Below are positions 34,732 to 43,796 of a stretch of 64,000 nucleotides of DNA, piece by piece. Each line of letters opens with the position of its first letter. The first letter of the stretch is position 1. This stretch comes from Roseiflexus sp. RS-1 (GTDB lineage Bacteria; Chloroflexota; Chloroflexia; Chloroflexales; Roseiflexaceae). A model generated the notes under the pieces. It saw nothing but the letters and a program-made list of their open reading frames with translations. It did no database searches and had not been told where the DNA came from. The DNA is taken from assembly GCF_000016665.1 (NCBI RefSeq), contig NC_009523.1:2852001-2916000 (forward strand). Reading direction: 5' to 3'. Position numbers and translations under genes: made by a program.

Positions 34732-35679
34732 ATGAATCCACTACCAGCGTTCACTGCTTTTGGCATGGCAGCGTTGCTCGCTCCTGTCGCACTGACGCCG
34801 CTCCGCGAGCGTCTGGCGCCCGCCGATCTGCCAGGCGTTCAGCATTTCGTTCGCGTCGGCGAGTATGATCTGCACTACACCGACGAAGGACCGCGCGATG
34901 CCCCGGTTGTGCTCCTCATCCACGGTTTTGCTGCGTGGGCTTTTGCATGGCGCGCGCAGCGGTCGGCGCTCATCGCCGCCGGACGACGGGTCGTGACCAT
35001 CGATATGATTGGCTACGGCGCTTCATCACGCCCGGCAGCCCCGGTCTACTCGACGCACGATCAGGCGCTTCTGATTCTCCAGGCGCTCGATATCCTGGGT
35101 ATCACCACCTTCGATGTCGTCGGGCATTCGTTCGGGGGACGGGTGGCATTCCAGGTTGCGCTCCTGGCGCCAGAACGGGTGCGCACCATTGTTGCGATCT
35201 GCCCGGAAGCGTTTACGGTGGGGCGTCCGCCGATTGCGACATTTGCGCAGTTGCCGTTGATCGGACTGGCGCTGTCGTACTACATCCTGGCGCCGTCGCT
35301 GGTCGGGGTCGGGCTGCGGTCGCTCTCAAAGCGCGACGATTGGCTGACCGACGAGGTGATCGCAGGGTACGCCGCGCCCCTGTATGTGCGGGGAACTGCA
35401 GCAGCACAGGTCTGGCAGGCGCGTTCGCCGAAGGATGGTTCGCTGCCCGTTCCCGCCAATCTGTCGTCGATCCGTCCGCCGACACTGTTGCTGTGGGGCG
35501 ATGGTGATACGGTCTTTCCTGTGGACGAGGGGCAACGCCTGGAACGCATTCTCCCCGATGCCCGTTTGATCGTCTATGAACGTACCGGGCATTTGCCCTA
35601 CGAGGAACGTCCTGCCGACGTGAATGAGGCGATTGTCAGGTTTTTGACGGGGGAGAACCGGGAACCGGGAAAGAAATAA
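34732..35679 (+). CDS. Alpha/beta-fold hydrolase
   Basis: A 315-residue hydrolase with the catalytic triad in sight: nucleophile Ser in VVGHSFGGRVAF (near 132), Asp in LLLWGDGDTVFP (near 260) and His in RTGHLPYEERP (near 289). The oxyanion region is LLIHGFAAWAFAW. A short hydrophobic N-terminus (ALLAPVALTPL) may be a signal or an N-terminal helix. It starts 3 nt after hflX and is probably co-transcribed. Substrate unknown. Confidence 0.9.
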   Translation: MNPLPAFTAFGMAALLAPVALTPLRERLAPADLPGVQHFVRVGEYDLHYTDEGPRDAPVVLLIHGFAAWAFAWRAQRSALIAAGRRVVTIDMIGYGASSRPAAPVYSTHDQALLILQALDILGITTFDVVGHSFGGRVAFQVALLAPERVRTIVAICPEAFTVGRPPIATFAQLPLIGLALSYYILAPSLVGVGLRSLSKRDDWLTDEVIAGYAAPLYVRGTAAAQVWQARSPKDGSLPVPANLSSIRPPTLLLWGDGDTVFPVDEGQRLERILPDARLIVYERTGHLPYEERPADVNEAIVRFLTGENREPGKK

Positions 35680-35780
35680 CATGAGACGCCCGTCGATTTC
35701 TTGCTCCGCATTGAGCGTGGGGCTTCTCGCCCGATAGGTTCAACGGATGACGCCCTCCCGCAGGCGGCGGTATGCGGCGC

Positions 35781-35842
35781 GCCGGGTGCGCGGGCGTCCC
35801 GCCCGCATGACCGTATGCGGCGCGCAATTCCGGCGGTCAACT
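35781..35842. repeat. Dispersed 62-bp repeat, copy 2
   Basis: Second copy of the block at 24669-24730 in the same orientation, between the hydrolase and the methyltransferase. Near 35727 is also a short piece, GCCCGATAGGTTCAAC, found inside the right end of the MITE-like element at 9092-9547. Confidence 0.85.
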
Positions 35843-35844
35843 CA

Positions 35845-36687
35845 TTACGCGGATGGCTCCGGCGCCCGGTTCGCCGCACTGTCCGGGGACTTCGTGGATT
35901 GCTCCGGTTTCCGCACACGGATATGAAGGAAATAAGCCACGATTTGGGCGTCTTGTATATTGGGGCAGGTAAGGACTAAGGAGTCGTCTGGACACGGCTC
36001 CTCTACACGCTCGATCACAAAGCCGACATCGATCAGCAGATTCAGCCATTGGCTTACCGTCCGTGTGAACCGCGGAATCTTGAACTGTGGCAGCCCCTGT
36101 GTCGCCTGCGGCGGCGCCGCCCCGAAGATCCACTCGGAAATCTCCCCGTTAAGAGGGCGAAAGTAGTTACCGACCTCTATCGCGTATGTGCGGTCGTGCT
36201 CGTCCCGGAGATTCCGGCGGTGTGGGGTATCGAAGCACGGATGGGAGATAGAGAACTGCAGGAAACCACCGGGTCGCAGCACACGATAGGCTTCAGCGAG
36301 CACACGCCTGGTTTCCGGGATGTCCATAAAACTCATGAACCCCGTGGCAAAATCAAAGGCAGCCTCAGCAAACGGCAGGTTCACTGCACTGGCGACGCGA
36401 TAATCGATGCCCAACGGTTCGTCTTCTTCCGCTTGCTTTGCGTAGTCAATGAAAACCTGCGCGATGTCGATAGCCGTCATTCGGGCGCCACGTTTGGCAA
36501 GCAGCCTGGTATTATGACCTTCGCCGCACCCGATGTCCAGCCCTGCAAGCCCATTCACGTCCGGCAGTATGGCAAAGAAAGCCGGAGTGTTGAGGTAGTC
36601 CCGATAGATGTCGTAGCCGGCTCTGGCGAGTTTCGTCCAGGCATCGGCATTGGCATTCCAAAAACGGCCTACTTCTTCGTGATCCAT
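35845..36687 (-). CDS. Class I SAM-dependent methyltransferase
   Basis: A 280-residue methyltransferase of the UbiE-like superfamily. Motif I is LDIGCGEGHNTRLL near residue 50, the acidic loop follows at MTAIDIAQ, and the post-motifs are NLPFAEAAFDFATGF and RVLRPGGFLQFSISHP. GAGGGGAA precedes the ATG. The substrate cannot be told from the sequence. The C-terminal tail (about 265-280) is Ser/Pro/Glu-rich and reads into the edge of a dispersed repeat. Confidence 0.88.
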   Translation of the reverse strand: MDHEEVGRFWNANADAWTKLARAGYDIYRDYLNTPAFFAILPDVNGLAGLDIGCGEGHNTRLLAKRGARMTAIDIAQVFIDYAKQAEEDEPLGIDYRVASAVNLPFAEAAFDFATGFMSFMDIPETRRVLAEAYRVLRPGGFLQFSISHPCFDTPHRRNLRDEHDRTYAIEVGNYFRPLNGEISEWIFGAAPPQATQGLPQFKIPRFTRTVSQWLNLLIDVGFVIERVEEPCPDDSLVLTCPNIQDAQIVAYFLHIRVRKPEQSTKSPDSAANRAPEPSA

Positions 36688-36815
36688 TCTCTATTCCCCT
36701 CTTGCCCGGCAATCTTGTCCGGTAAACGGCTCACGTTTCACCCGCTGCGCAGCGAGCGCAGCGAGCGAAGTGGTTGGCTGAAGATACAACGTACTATCAG
36801 AGCGACAACCCGCCG

Positions 36816-38114
36816 TCAATCTGTGCGCCTCCACCGTCCACTCCGTCGCACGACATCGTACAGCAACACCCCGGCAGCCACTCCGACATTCAACGAGTCC
36901 TGCCCTGGCGCCATCGGGATGCGCACGAGCGACGAACAGGCAGCGAGCGTTGCGTCGGTCAGACCATCGGTTTCATTGCCGACGACGATTGCCAGCGGGA
37001 TCGGCAGATCGACATCGTACAGTTCACGCTCGACGTTGCCGGTTGCGCCGACAACAGGGATGCCCTGTGTGCGCAATTGCCCGATCCAGGCGGGAAGATC
37101 GGCGCAGGAATAGATGGGAATGCGCCCCACGGCGCCACGCGCGGCGCGCACACATTCACGGTGCAATGGATCGGCGCCACCGGCAACCACCACCGCTTCG
37201 GCGCCGGCTGCATCGGCAGTGCGCAGCGTCATGCCCAGATTTTCGGGGTTGCTGATCTGCTCGGCGACCAGGATGACGGCCTGTTTGCCGGGTCGGTATG
37301 CTGCGACATCGCGCACCCGCCCCCAGATGGCGGTAACGATGGCGGGAAGAGGGCGGGTGGGTGTGATCAATCCCATCAATCCATCGGAAATGCGGTACGC
37401 GGGCACACCCAGGTCTCCTGCGCGCTGGAGGAGCGGAGCGCCTGCTGGGTCGCGCAGCAACTCGCCGGTGTAGAACATATCTTCGACCGGAAGATCGTCG
37501 AGGGCGCGGGAGGCGAGGAGGGATCCTTCGGCAAGAAACTGCCCGCGCGCGCGCCGCCCTGCCGCGTTGCCAAGGTCACGCAAACGTGCGACGATCAGAT
37601 CCTTTGCGCTGCTGAGCGTTCGCCCGACAGGAGCGGGCGGCAGGGCGGCGCGCGCCAGGGGTGGACCACGGAACAGGGTGTCGTCGTCAATGTCGGGAGG
37701 CGTGCCGCTGCCGCGCCGAACTCCCACAAAGAGGTGAATATCCGGATACATCAGCGTCTCGCGTGGCGCCAATGTGCGCCCATCGAACAGTTCGGCGAGC
37801 GTTGGCAGTGTCCACTCACCGACCATCAGGAAAAGGATGACTTCACCACGTGGTGCGGCAAGGAGGAGATCGCAGAGCGCCCGTTCATGCGCTGCAACAA
37901 CCAGTGCGCGCGTCGAAGCGGCGCACCGCATCTCAGGCTGATGCACCAGCATCCCGTCGAGCGTGTTCCAACCGGAGACGACCACACGGATTGCGGCGGG
38001 GTCTGTGCTGAACAGATCGGCGATCAGGGCATCGTAATCCGCGCCGGTTTCCTGACGGAGCAGTGTTGCCAGCAGCGATCTGGCGGTGTGATGATCTGTG
38101 AGCGGAATAGCCAC
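36816..38114 (-). CDS. SpoU/TrmH-type RNA methyltransferase with extra N-terminal domain
   Basis: The C-terminal part (about 165-432) is a knotted 2'-O-ribose methyltransferase acting on tRNA or rRNA. It has a substrate-binding domain (about 167-260), then motif 1 ISNPENLGMTLRTADAAGAE, motif 2 VVGNETDGLT and motif 3 IPMAPGQDSLNVGVAAG. The first 165 residues form a separate domain (SGWNTLDGMLVHQPEM, RGEVILFLMVGEW, LMYPDIHLFVGVRR) that is not normal for the family and that I do not recognise. The start is GTG at 38114. The target RNA is unknown. Confidence 0.88.
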   Translation of the reverse strand: MAIPLTDHHTARSLLATLLRQETGADYDALIADLFSTDPAAIRVVVSGWNTLDGMLVHQPEMRCAASTRALVVAAHERALCDLLLAAPRGEVILFLMVGEWTLPTLAELFDGRTLAPRETLMYPDIHLFVGVRRGSGTPPDIDDDTLFRGPPLARAALPPAPVGRTLSSAKDLIVARLRDLGNAAGRRARGQFLAEGSLLASRALDDLPVEDMFYTGELLRDPAGAPLLQRAGDLGVPAYRISDGLMGLITPTRPLPAIVTAIWGRVRDVAAYRPGKQAVILVAEQISNPENLGMTLRTADAAGAEAVVVAGGADPLHRECVRAARGAVGRIPIYSCADLPAWIGQLRTQGIPVVGATGNVERELYDVDLPIPLAIVVGNETDGLTDATLAACSSLVRIPMAPGQDSLNVGVAAGVLLYDVVRRSGRWRRTD

Positions 38115-38257
38115 AAGCGCACGGGTATGTGGACTGGTGTCATAGCGCGTGATCCCAGAGTGACAGGGCAGCCACGTGCGCAGGTATGTGTCTCAGTCCA
38201 TCCAAATGTATCATACCATAGAAATTGTGGGCAGGGTCGAACGCCTTATGAGTCTCG

Positions 38258-38699
38258 GGGCCTATCCGAAAAACTGGTATACTTATGGTATGAGTACTGA
38301 ATCAACACCGAAGCGCACCCGTGTGCGCACACCAAACAACACGACCACGACCGGCTTTCGCACCTCGGACGAACTGTGGGCCGTGCTGGAACCGTTCCTG
38401 CCCGTCCACGTGAACGCCCATCGGTTTGGCGGCGGTCGTCCGCGCGTGTCGGATCGTCGCAAGAAGAGAGGCGAGGAATGAGAAGTGAGAGAAAGAGACT
38501 TGCGACTCTTCCTTCTCTCTTCTCTTCCCTCACTAGTCGCCAGGCGGCGAGCGGAACCACCCTGTCGCACAAGGTTCGTCGTTCCGACACGCGAAACCGT
38601 CATGCGACCCGGTGTGCTCAGAGCCTATCCGAACAACGGTAACCTTTTCGCCTGCGGCGTGATCGCCGTGCGCGCCGCCGGGTTCTTCGGATAGGCTCT
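38258..38699 (+). mobile_element. IS5-like insertion sequence remnant
   Basis: The left end GGCCTATCCGAA (38259-38270) pairs with the right end TTCGGATAGGC within 38686-38698. Inside is the N-terminal 60 codons of a transposase (38290-38481, MSTESTPKRTRVRT then FRTSDELWAVLEPFLP and HRFGGGRPRVSD), of the DUF4096 type seen at the start of IS5-group transposases. The rest of the transposase is gone, replaced by A/G- and C/T-rich simple sequence near 38463-38525. What follows the right end is an array built from the same material. Confidence 0.7.
38290..38481 (+). pseudogene. Truncated IS5-like transposase
   Basis: 63 codons from an ATG at 38290. Only the N-terminal DUF4096-type domain survives, up to GGGRPRVSDR. 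The last codons read KKRGEE in simple sequence before the stop. No DDE residues remain, so it is inactive. Confidence 0.75.
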
Positions 38700-39750
38700 A
38701 AGACGTGGAAGTCCGACGGGCTTGTCTACGGGCGAGCGGGATGGGATGCGCCCCCTCAAGCCCGCGCAGGCGGGCTTCCCGCCTGCCAGCCGCGACTTCA
38801 GTCGCCAGGCGGCGAGCGGAACCACCCTGTCGCACAAGGTTCGTCGTTCCGCCACGCGAAACCGTCATGCAACCCGGTGTGCTCAGCGCCTATCCGAACC
38901 ACGGTAACCTTTTCGCCTGCGGCGTGATCGCCGTGCGCGCCGCCGGGTTCTTCGGATAGGCTCTAAGACGTGGAAGTCCGACGGGCCTGGCTACGGGCGA
39001 GCGGGATGCGCCCCCGCAAGCCCGCGCAGGCGGGCTTCCCGCCCGCCAGCCGCGACTTCAGTCGCCAGGCGGCGAGCGGAACCACCCTGTCGCACAAGAT
39101 TCGTCGTTCCGCCACGCGAAACCGTCATGCGACCCGGTGTGCTCAGCGCCTATCCGAACAACGGTAACCTTTTCGCCTGTGGCGTGATCGCCGTGCGCGC
39201 CGCCGGGTTCTTCGGATAGGCTCTAAGACGTGGAAGTCCGACGGGCCTGGCTACGGGCGAGCGGGATGCGCTCCCGCAAGCCCGCGCAGGCGGGCTTCCC
39301 GCCTGCCAGCCGCGACTTCAGTCGCCAGGCGGCGAGCGGAACCACCCTGTCGCACAAGGTTCGTCGTTCCGACACGCGAAACCGTCATGCGACCCGGTGT
39401 GCTCAGCGCCTATCCGAACCACTGGAACCTTTTCGCCTGCGGCGTGATCGCCGTGCGCGCCGCCGGGTTCTTCCGATAGGCTCTAAGACGTGGAAGTCCG
39501 ACGGGCTTGGCTACGAGCGAGCGGGATGCGCTCCCGCAAGCCCGCGCAGGCGGGCTTCCCGCCTGCCAGCCGCGACTTCAGTCGCCAGGCGGCGAGCGGA
39601 ACCACCCTGTCGCACCAGGTTCGTCGTTCCGCCACGCGAAACCGTCATGCGACCCGGTGTGCTCAGCGCCTATCCGAACCACTGGAACCTTTTCGCCTGC
39701 GGCGTGATCGCCGTGCGCGCCGCCGGGTTCTTCGGATAGGCTCTTAGCTG
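38525..39750. repeat. Tandem array of a 260-bp unit carrying IS ends
   Basis: The unit recurs with a period of about 260 nt (264 for the first). The GGATAGGCTC ends are near 38698, 38962, 39222, 39482 and 39743. Each unit holds the TGTCGCACAAGGTTCGTCGT region, then a 78-bp hairpin element with 13-bp inverted ends (first copy 38621-38698, GAGCCTATCCGAA / TTCGGATAGGCTC; later left ends have GCGCCTATCCGAA). Next come AAGACGTGGAAGTCCGACGG and the palindrome AGCCCGCGCAGGCGGGCTT shared with REP-like units elsewhere. Open frames through it are repeats of one another and are not taken as genes. Confidence 0.9.
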
Positions 39751-39779
39751 TGTCATGCAAGGCGCCCGCTTCTGGCGGA

Positions 39780-40060
39780 GTGTAGACCGAAATTATGGTC
39801 TTTGAAGAAATAATCCGCCACAGCCCGCGCAGGCGGGCTTCGCCTCGCATAGCCGAGGGCTTCAGCCCCACGGCAAGAGGCGCATAGCGGATTTAATTCT
39901 CAATCTCCATCATTTCGGTCACCGAGTGGGGAGCGCGATGGTCATTGCGGTCGTCCGAGGAGGTTCAGCCTCTGTGAGAACTGCTATAAATCCGTATAGC
40001 CCGCGCAGGCGGGCTTCGCCTCGCATAGCCGAGGGCTTCAGCCCCACGGCAAGCTCTCTT
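39780..40060. repeat. REP-like units with MITE end
   Basis: Two units (39789-39910 and 39990-40053) of the palindromic repeat with AGCCCGCGCAGGCGGGCTT, ATAGCCGAGGGCTTCAGCCC and CACGGCAAG. Between them is GTGAGAACTGCTATAAAT (39973-39990), the right-hand end sequence of the MITE-like family. Confidence 0.8.
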
Positions 40061-40061
40061 A

Positions 40062-40246
40062 TCAGCTCTCGCCTCTCGCCTCTCGCCTCTCGCCTCTCGG
40101 CTATCAGCTATCGACTATCGGCTATCGACTATCGCTTCTCGGCTATCGGCTATTAGCTATCGGCTATCGCCTATCGCCTCTCGCCTCTCGGCTATCGGCT
40201 ATCGGCTATCGACTATCGGCTATCGGCTATCGGCTATCGGCTATTC
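40062..40246. repeat. Long heptanucleotide tract
   Basis: About 185 nt of 7-nt repeats that alternate between GCCTCTC-type and GGCTATC-type units, with single-base variants (GACTATC, AGCTATC, GCTTCTC). It is inserted inside a REP-like unit: CAGCCCCACGGCAAG stands before it (40038-40052) and again after it (40250-40264). Confidence 0.9.
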
Positions 40247-40276
40247 CTCAGCCCCACGGCAAGAGGCGAATGTATC

Positions 40277-41002
40277 TCAGGCGACGCGGCGCGGGCGCAT
40301 CGGACGGGTGACGATCCGTGCCGCGCGTGCAAGACTACGACGGGCGCGCAACCCGGCGACGGCGGCGTAGTGTCCCGCAGTCCAGGCGCGTCCACCGGCG
40401 CGCACCTCGCCACGGATGATCGCCTGGCGAAGGTCATCGGCGCTTGTGCCGGGGAAGAGGGTATAACCAAGCCCTACGGTCGAAAAGTGGTGAGCATCGC
40501 TGCCGCCGCAGGCGGGCAGTCCAAGTGCAGCGGTCACAAGCGAAGCGCGCGCGTTCATTCCGGGGAACGGCAGGCTGGCGTTGAAGACCTCTACCCCATC
40601 GATGCGCCAGGCGGGATGCTCACCCCCACAATGACGGATCAGTGCATCGCCAAACGACGAGACCAGCCAGTCGAACGGGTGCGCGACAATGCAGAGCGCA
40701 CCCTGTTCGTGTGCAGCGGCGATGGTCTCTGGTGCGGGTCGCCCCGGAGGAAGCGCGCGTTCGAGAAACAACACCAGCAGATGACCATCAGCAGTGGACA
40801 CTTCTTCGCCGACAATGACCTCGACGTTAAAGCCGCGTGCCATGCGACGCGCTTCGAGCGCACCGTCGATGGTGTCGTGATCGGTAATTGCAACGACGTG
40901 CAATCCGATATGGTCGGCATATTCGAGAACCTGCGCGACAGAACTATGACCATCGCTGTAGCGAGTATGAACGTGGATATCGGCCCTGCTCCACGTGGTC
41001 AT
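40277..41002 (-). CDS. PHP-domain metal-dependent phosphoesterase
   Basis: A 241-residue PHP protein (TrpH/YciV-like) that probably hydrolyses a nucleotide or nucleoside bisphosphate or short RNA 5' ends. Metal-binding motifs are DIHVHTRYSDG at the N-terminus, TDHDT, GEEVS, IVAHPFD and GGSDAHH. The last 35 residues are Arg/Ala-rich. Its ATG overlaps the stop of the upstream glycosyltransferase gene by 4 nt, so the two are coupled. Confidence 0.88.
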   Translation of the reverse strand: MTTWSRADIHVHTRYSDGHSSVAQVLEYADHIGLHVVAITDHDTIDGALEARRMARGFNVEVIVGEEVSTADGHLLVLFLERALPPGRPAPETIAAAHEQGALCIVAHPFDWLVSSFGDALIRHCGGEHPAWRIDGVEVFNASLPFPGMNARASLVTAALGLPACGGSDAHHFSTVGLGYTLFPGTSADDLRQAIIRGEVRAGGRAWTAGHYAAVAGLRARRSLARAARIVTRPMRPRRVA

Positions 41003-42144
41003 GATACGGCTCTCCTGAGCGACAACAGACGCGGACGCCAGCGCAGTGCGCGTCGATAATACTCCATCAGTTCATCGAGAACCCGTGGCCAGGATCGTTG
41101 TTCGGCGGCGACGCGCCCTGCCTGACCCCAGGCGATCCGCAGGGTGGGGTTCATCACCAGTCTGCTCACGGCGCTTCGCAGGCTGTACGCTGAACCAGGG
41201 TCAAAGAATATCCCGGTCTCCTCGTGACGCACCAGATCGATCACGCCGCCAGCATGGGCAGCGACGACTGGCAAGCCTGACGCCATTGCCTCCTGGACGA
41301 CCTGCCCGAACGTCTCGGTGTCGGAAGGGAACACAAAAATGTCTGAACTCGCATACGCAACCGCCAGGTCGTGACCATTAAGAAAGCCGGTGAAGATCAC
41401 CGGCATCCCGGCAAACCGCCGCTCGAGCGACGGTCGCGCCGGACCGTCGCCGATCAGCACCAGGCGTACCCCGTCCATACCGCGCAATGCATCCGCCAGC
41501 AGATCGAGCCGTTTTTCAGCTGCCAGACGACCGACATAGAGAAGCACGCGCTCATCGGCGCGCGCCCCGATAGCCGTGCGCCACTCTTCACGACGATGCG
41601 CCGGATGGAAGCGAACCGTATCGACGCCCCGACCCCAGAGGCGGAGGCGACGGAAGCCGCGCCTGCGGAGATCCGCCAGAATAGTTGATGATGGACAGAG
41701 GGTCAGGGTGCAGGCATTGTGGATCCAGCGCAGGTACGAATATGCCGCCTCGCGGAGCGCTCCAAGCCCGTAATGAACACTGTACGCTGGAAGATCGGTG
41801 TGATATGTGGCAATTGCCGGTATCCGCAATTGTCGTGCAGCGAAGCGTGCAGCCGGTCCGAGCACCATCAACCCGGCGAGATGGATCAGATCAGGACGAA
41901 ACTGCCGTAGCGCAGGGACAATGCCCGGCTGTGGCGGAGTAAAGCGGATGTCGGGATAGAGGGGAAAAGGAATGCCACGCAGCGGGATGATCTGTGCACC
42001 GGCGTACTGCGCAGGCGATTCCTGCGGGGCGAAGAGCAGCGTCTCGTGACCTTTGCTCTGGGCATATTCCAGCAAGCGGCACAGCGTTGTGACGATGCCG
42101 TTGACATTGGGAAGGAATGTCTCCGTGATCAGTGCTATCCGCAT
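40999..42144 (-). CDS. Glycosyltransferase family 4
   Basis: A GT-B fold glycosyltransferase that uses a nucleotide-sugar or similar donor. The N-terminus MRIALITETFLPNVNGIVTT is typical of mannosyltransferases making glycolipids or phosphatidylinositol mannoside-like products. The C-terminal domain has LYVGRLAAEKRLD and the E-x7-E motif in DTETFGQVVQEAMASGLP. The ATG at 42144 is preferred over a GTG at 42147, with GGGGAG upstream. Acceptor unknown. Confidence 0.9.
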   Translation of the reverse strand: MRIALITETFLPNVNGIVTTLCRLLEYAQSKGHETLLFAPQESPAQYAGAQIIPLRGIPFPLYPDIRFTPPQPGIVPALRQFRPDLIHLAGLMVLGPAARFAARQLRIPAIATYHTDLPAYSVHYGLGALREAAYSYLRWIHNACTLTLCPSSTILADLRRRGFRRLRLWGRGVDTVRFHPAHRREEWRTAIGARADERVLLYVGRLAAEKRLDLLADALRGMDGVRLVLIGDGPARPSLERRFAGMPVIFTGFLNGHDLAVAYASSDIFVFPSDTETFGQVVQEAMASGLPVVAAHAGGVIDLVRHEETGIFFDPGSAYSLRSAVSRLVMNPTLRIAWGQAGRVAAEQRSWPRVLDELMEYYRRALRWRPRLLSLRRAVS

Positions 42145-42304
42145 CACCGCACTCCCCGCATCTGCACGTCCTGCACCGCCGATCTGTCAGGGGTGCATAC
42201 CATCCGACAGCATACCGTGTCTGGATTGCGTTTCGACTATGGGGGTGTTAACGGGAGGCTAAGAGGAGGCAAAGAATTGGAGAACTGAGCAGAACGTCGA
42301 AGGT

Positions 42305-42985
42305 TCAACGTTCCAGTAAGCGCCGCACCGCATGCCGACCGATGAAAAAGAGCGCGATCAGTGCGAGCAGCGCCAGCGCGGTATACCACGATAGCAGACG
42401 ACCCTGCATCAGTTCACTGCCGATTGCGGTGTACGCCAGCATTCCCGGAATCATGCCGATCGCATTGGCGAGCGTATACGAGAGGAGCGGCATCCGCGCG
42501 ATCCCTGCCAGGTAGCCGATGAAATCGAGTGAGATGATTGGCGTCATTCTGGCGATCAGGACGATCCAGAACCCACGGGATGAGCTGACCTCCACAAGGC
42601 GCTGCTGCAGGCGGGTCGCTTTCCAGCGGTGCGCTATCGCAGTGTCCAACCAGCGTCCCAGGGCATACGTCGCCAGACCGCCCGCCATGCCGCCGATCCA
42701 GGAGAGCAGCGTTCCCTTCCAGATGCCATAAATCGCGCCATTGGCAGCGGCGATCAGCGAGCCGGGGAGCGGCGCCAGCACGGATTGCAGCACCATGAGC
42801 AGCACACTGACCAGTGGCGTCCACCACCCGAATTCACGCAGGATTGCGGCCGCTTCGTCCGGTGATGCTGCGCTGAAGACGTGCCGGACTGCACCGCTCT
42901 GTCCGATCACGATGATCAGAAGCGCCAGTACGAGCACACCGGCGAGGAGGAATAGCCAGCGTATTGGATCAGGCGGAGTATTCAT
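42305..42985 (-). CDS. DedA/TVP38-family membrane protein (VTT domain)
   Basis: 226 residues with five or six membrane segments and the VTT-domain signature PLPGSLIAAANGAIYG, followed by a glycine-rich helix and RMTPIISLDFIGYLAGI. Members act in lipid scrambling or carrier-lipid recycling at the cytoplasmic membrane. The start at 42985 overlaps the stop of the upstream GT2 gene by 4 nt (ATGA). An ATG at 43012 would lie well inside that gene. Linked to two glycosyltransferases, it may serve glycolipid synthesis. Confidence 0.85.
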   Translation of the reverse strand: MNTPPDPIRWLFLLAGVLVLALLIIVIGQSGAVRHVFSAASPDEAAAILREFGWWTPLVSVLLMVLQSVLAPLPGSLIAAANGAIYGIWKGTLLSWIGGMAGGLATYALGRWLDTAIAHRWKATRLQQRLVEVSSSRGFWIVLIARMTPIISLDFIGYLAGIARMPLLSYTLANAIGMIPGMLAYTAIGSELMQGRLLSWYTALALLALIALFFIGRHAVRRLLER

Positions 42986-43734
42986 CGGCGCGTCGCGCGC
43001 CAGTAACCCCAATCGTGGCGCAGGAGGCGTTGGGGCAGCGGCATGCGCATCCCAAGTGCAATCAGCGCGCAGCGTGTGGTGCTGTGCAACAGTTTGCGCA
43101 CCGCGCCGCGGCGCAGCCGCCGGTCGTCGAGCGAATGGACGGCCAGGTCGGGGGCGAACACAACGTGATACCCGCGATGAGCGAGGCGCAGAAACAGTTC
43201 ACTGTCTTCGTTGACCGGGAGATCGCAGCGAAATCCGCCAACCGAGATCAGCACATCGCGTCGAACAGCCATGTTCGACCCCGAAGCTGCCGGAAAACCA
43301 AGACGGTGCATCAGTTGTTGCCCGCCGGTAAAGATGTGGCTGTACCAACTGAATGCCGCCGTCGCATATTTGGGTCCGTAGATGGCATCCGCGTCGGTAT
43401 AGCGTGTGAAGCGGTCGAAATAACCGGGTGCGAAGCGAACATCTGCATCACTGAAGATCAACCAGTCGCCGTGCGCCGCAGATGCGCCGATCTCACGCGC
43501 CTCGGCGATGCCGGCAGAGGCGCGAATAATCCGGGTGTTCTGCGGTCGCAGGCGTTCGATGATGGCAGGAGTATCGTCGTCACTGGCATCAACGACGATC
43601 AACTCGACCGATCCGGGAAGCGCGGCAAGAAAAGCGCCGATCAACGCTGCTTCATTTTTCGTCGGAACAATGATACTTGGCGCGCCAGACACGACAGAGT
43701 CTCCTGGCAGGTGATCGTTGACGGTCAACTTCAC
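42982..43734 (-). CDS. Glycosyltransferase family 2
   Basis: A GT-A fold glycosyltransferase of 250 residues. Nucleotide-binding motifs are IIVPTKNEAALIG and VVDASDDDTP, the metal-binding motif is IFSDADVRF, and SGSNMAVRRDVLISVGGF and NEDSELFLR follow. It starts with GTG at 43734 and has no membrane segment. It is coupled by overlap to the DedA-like gene and probably forms one transcript with it. Confidence 0.88.
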   Translation of the reverse strand: MKLTVNDHLPGDSVVSGAPSIIVPTKNEAALIGAFLAALPGSVELIVVDASDDDTPAIIERLRPQNTRIIRASAGIAEAREIGASAAHGDWLIFSDADVRFAPGYFDRFTRYTDADAIYGPKYATAAFSWYSHIFTGGQQLMHRLGFPAASGSNMAVRRDVLISVGGFRCDLPVNEDSELFLRLAHRGYHVVFAPDLAVHSLDDRRLRRGAVRKLLHSTTRCALIALGMRMPLPQRLLRHDWGYWRATRR

Positions 43735-43796
43735 TTTGCAACATTCAACCTTTTACAGACCCACCTTAACCAGTCTGGATAAAGTGCGCGTTAAGG

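Noticed and set aside
36774-38300. 508-codon plus-strand frame opposite the SpoU gene
   Set aside because: Cys/His/Gln-rich translation without domains; the minus frame has all three SpoU motifs.
38705-39747. Repeated frames of 60-170 codons in the 260-bp array
   Set aside because: They are the same peptide repeated with the array and contain the IS ends and palindromes, so they are not independent genes.
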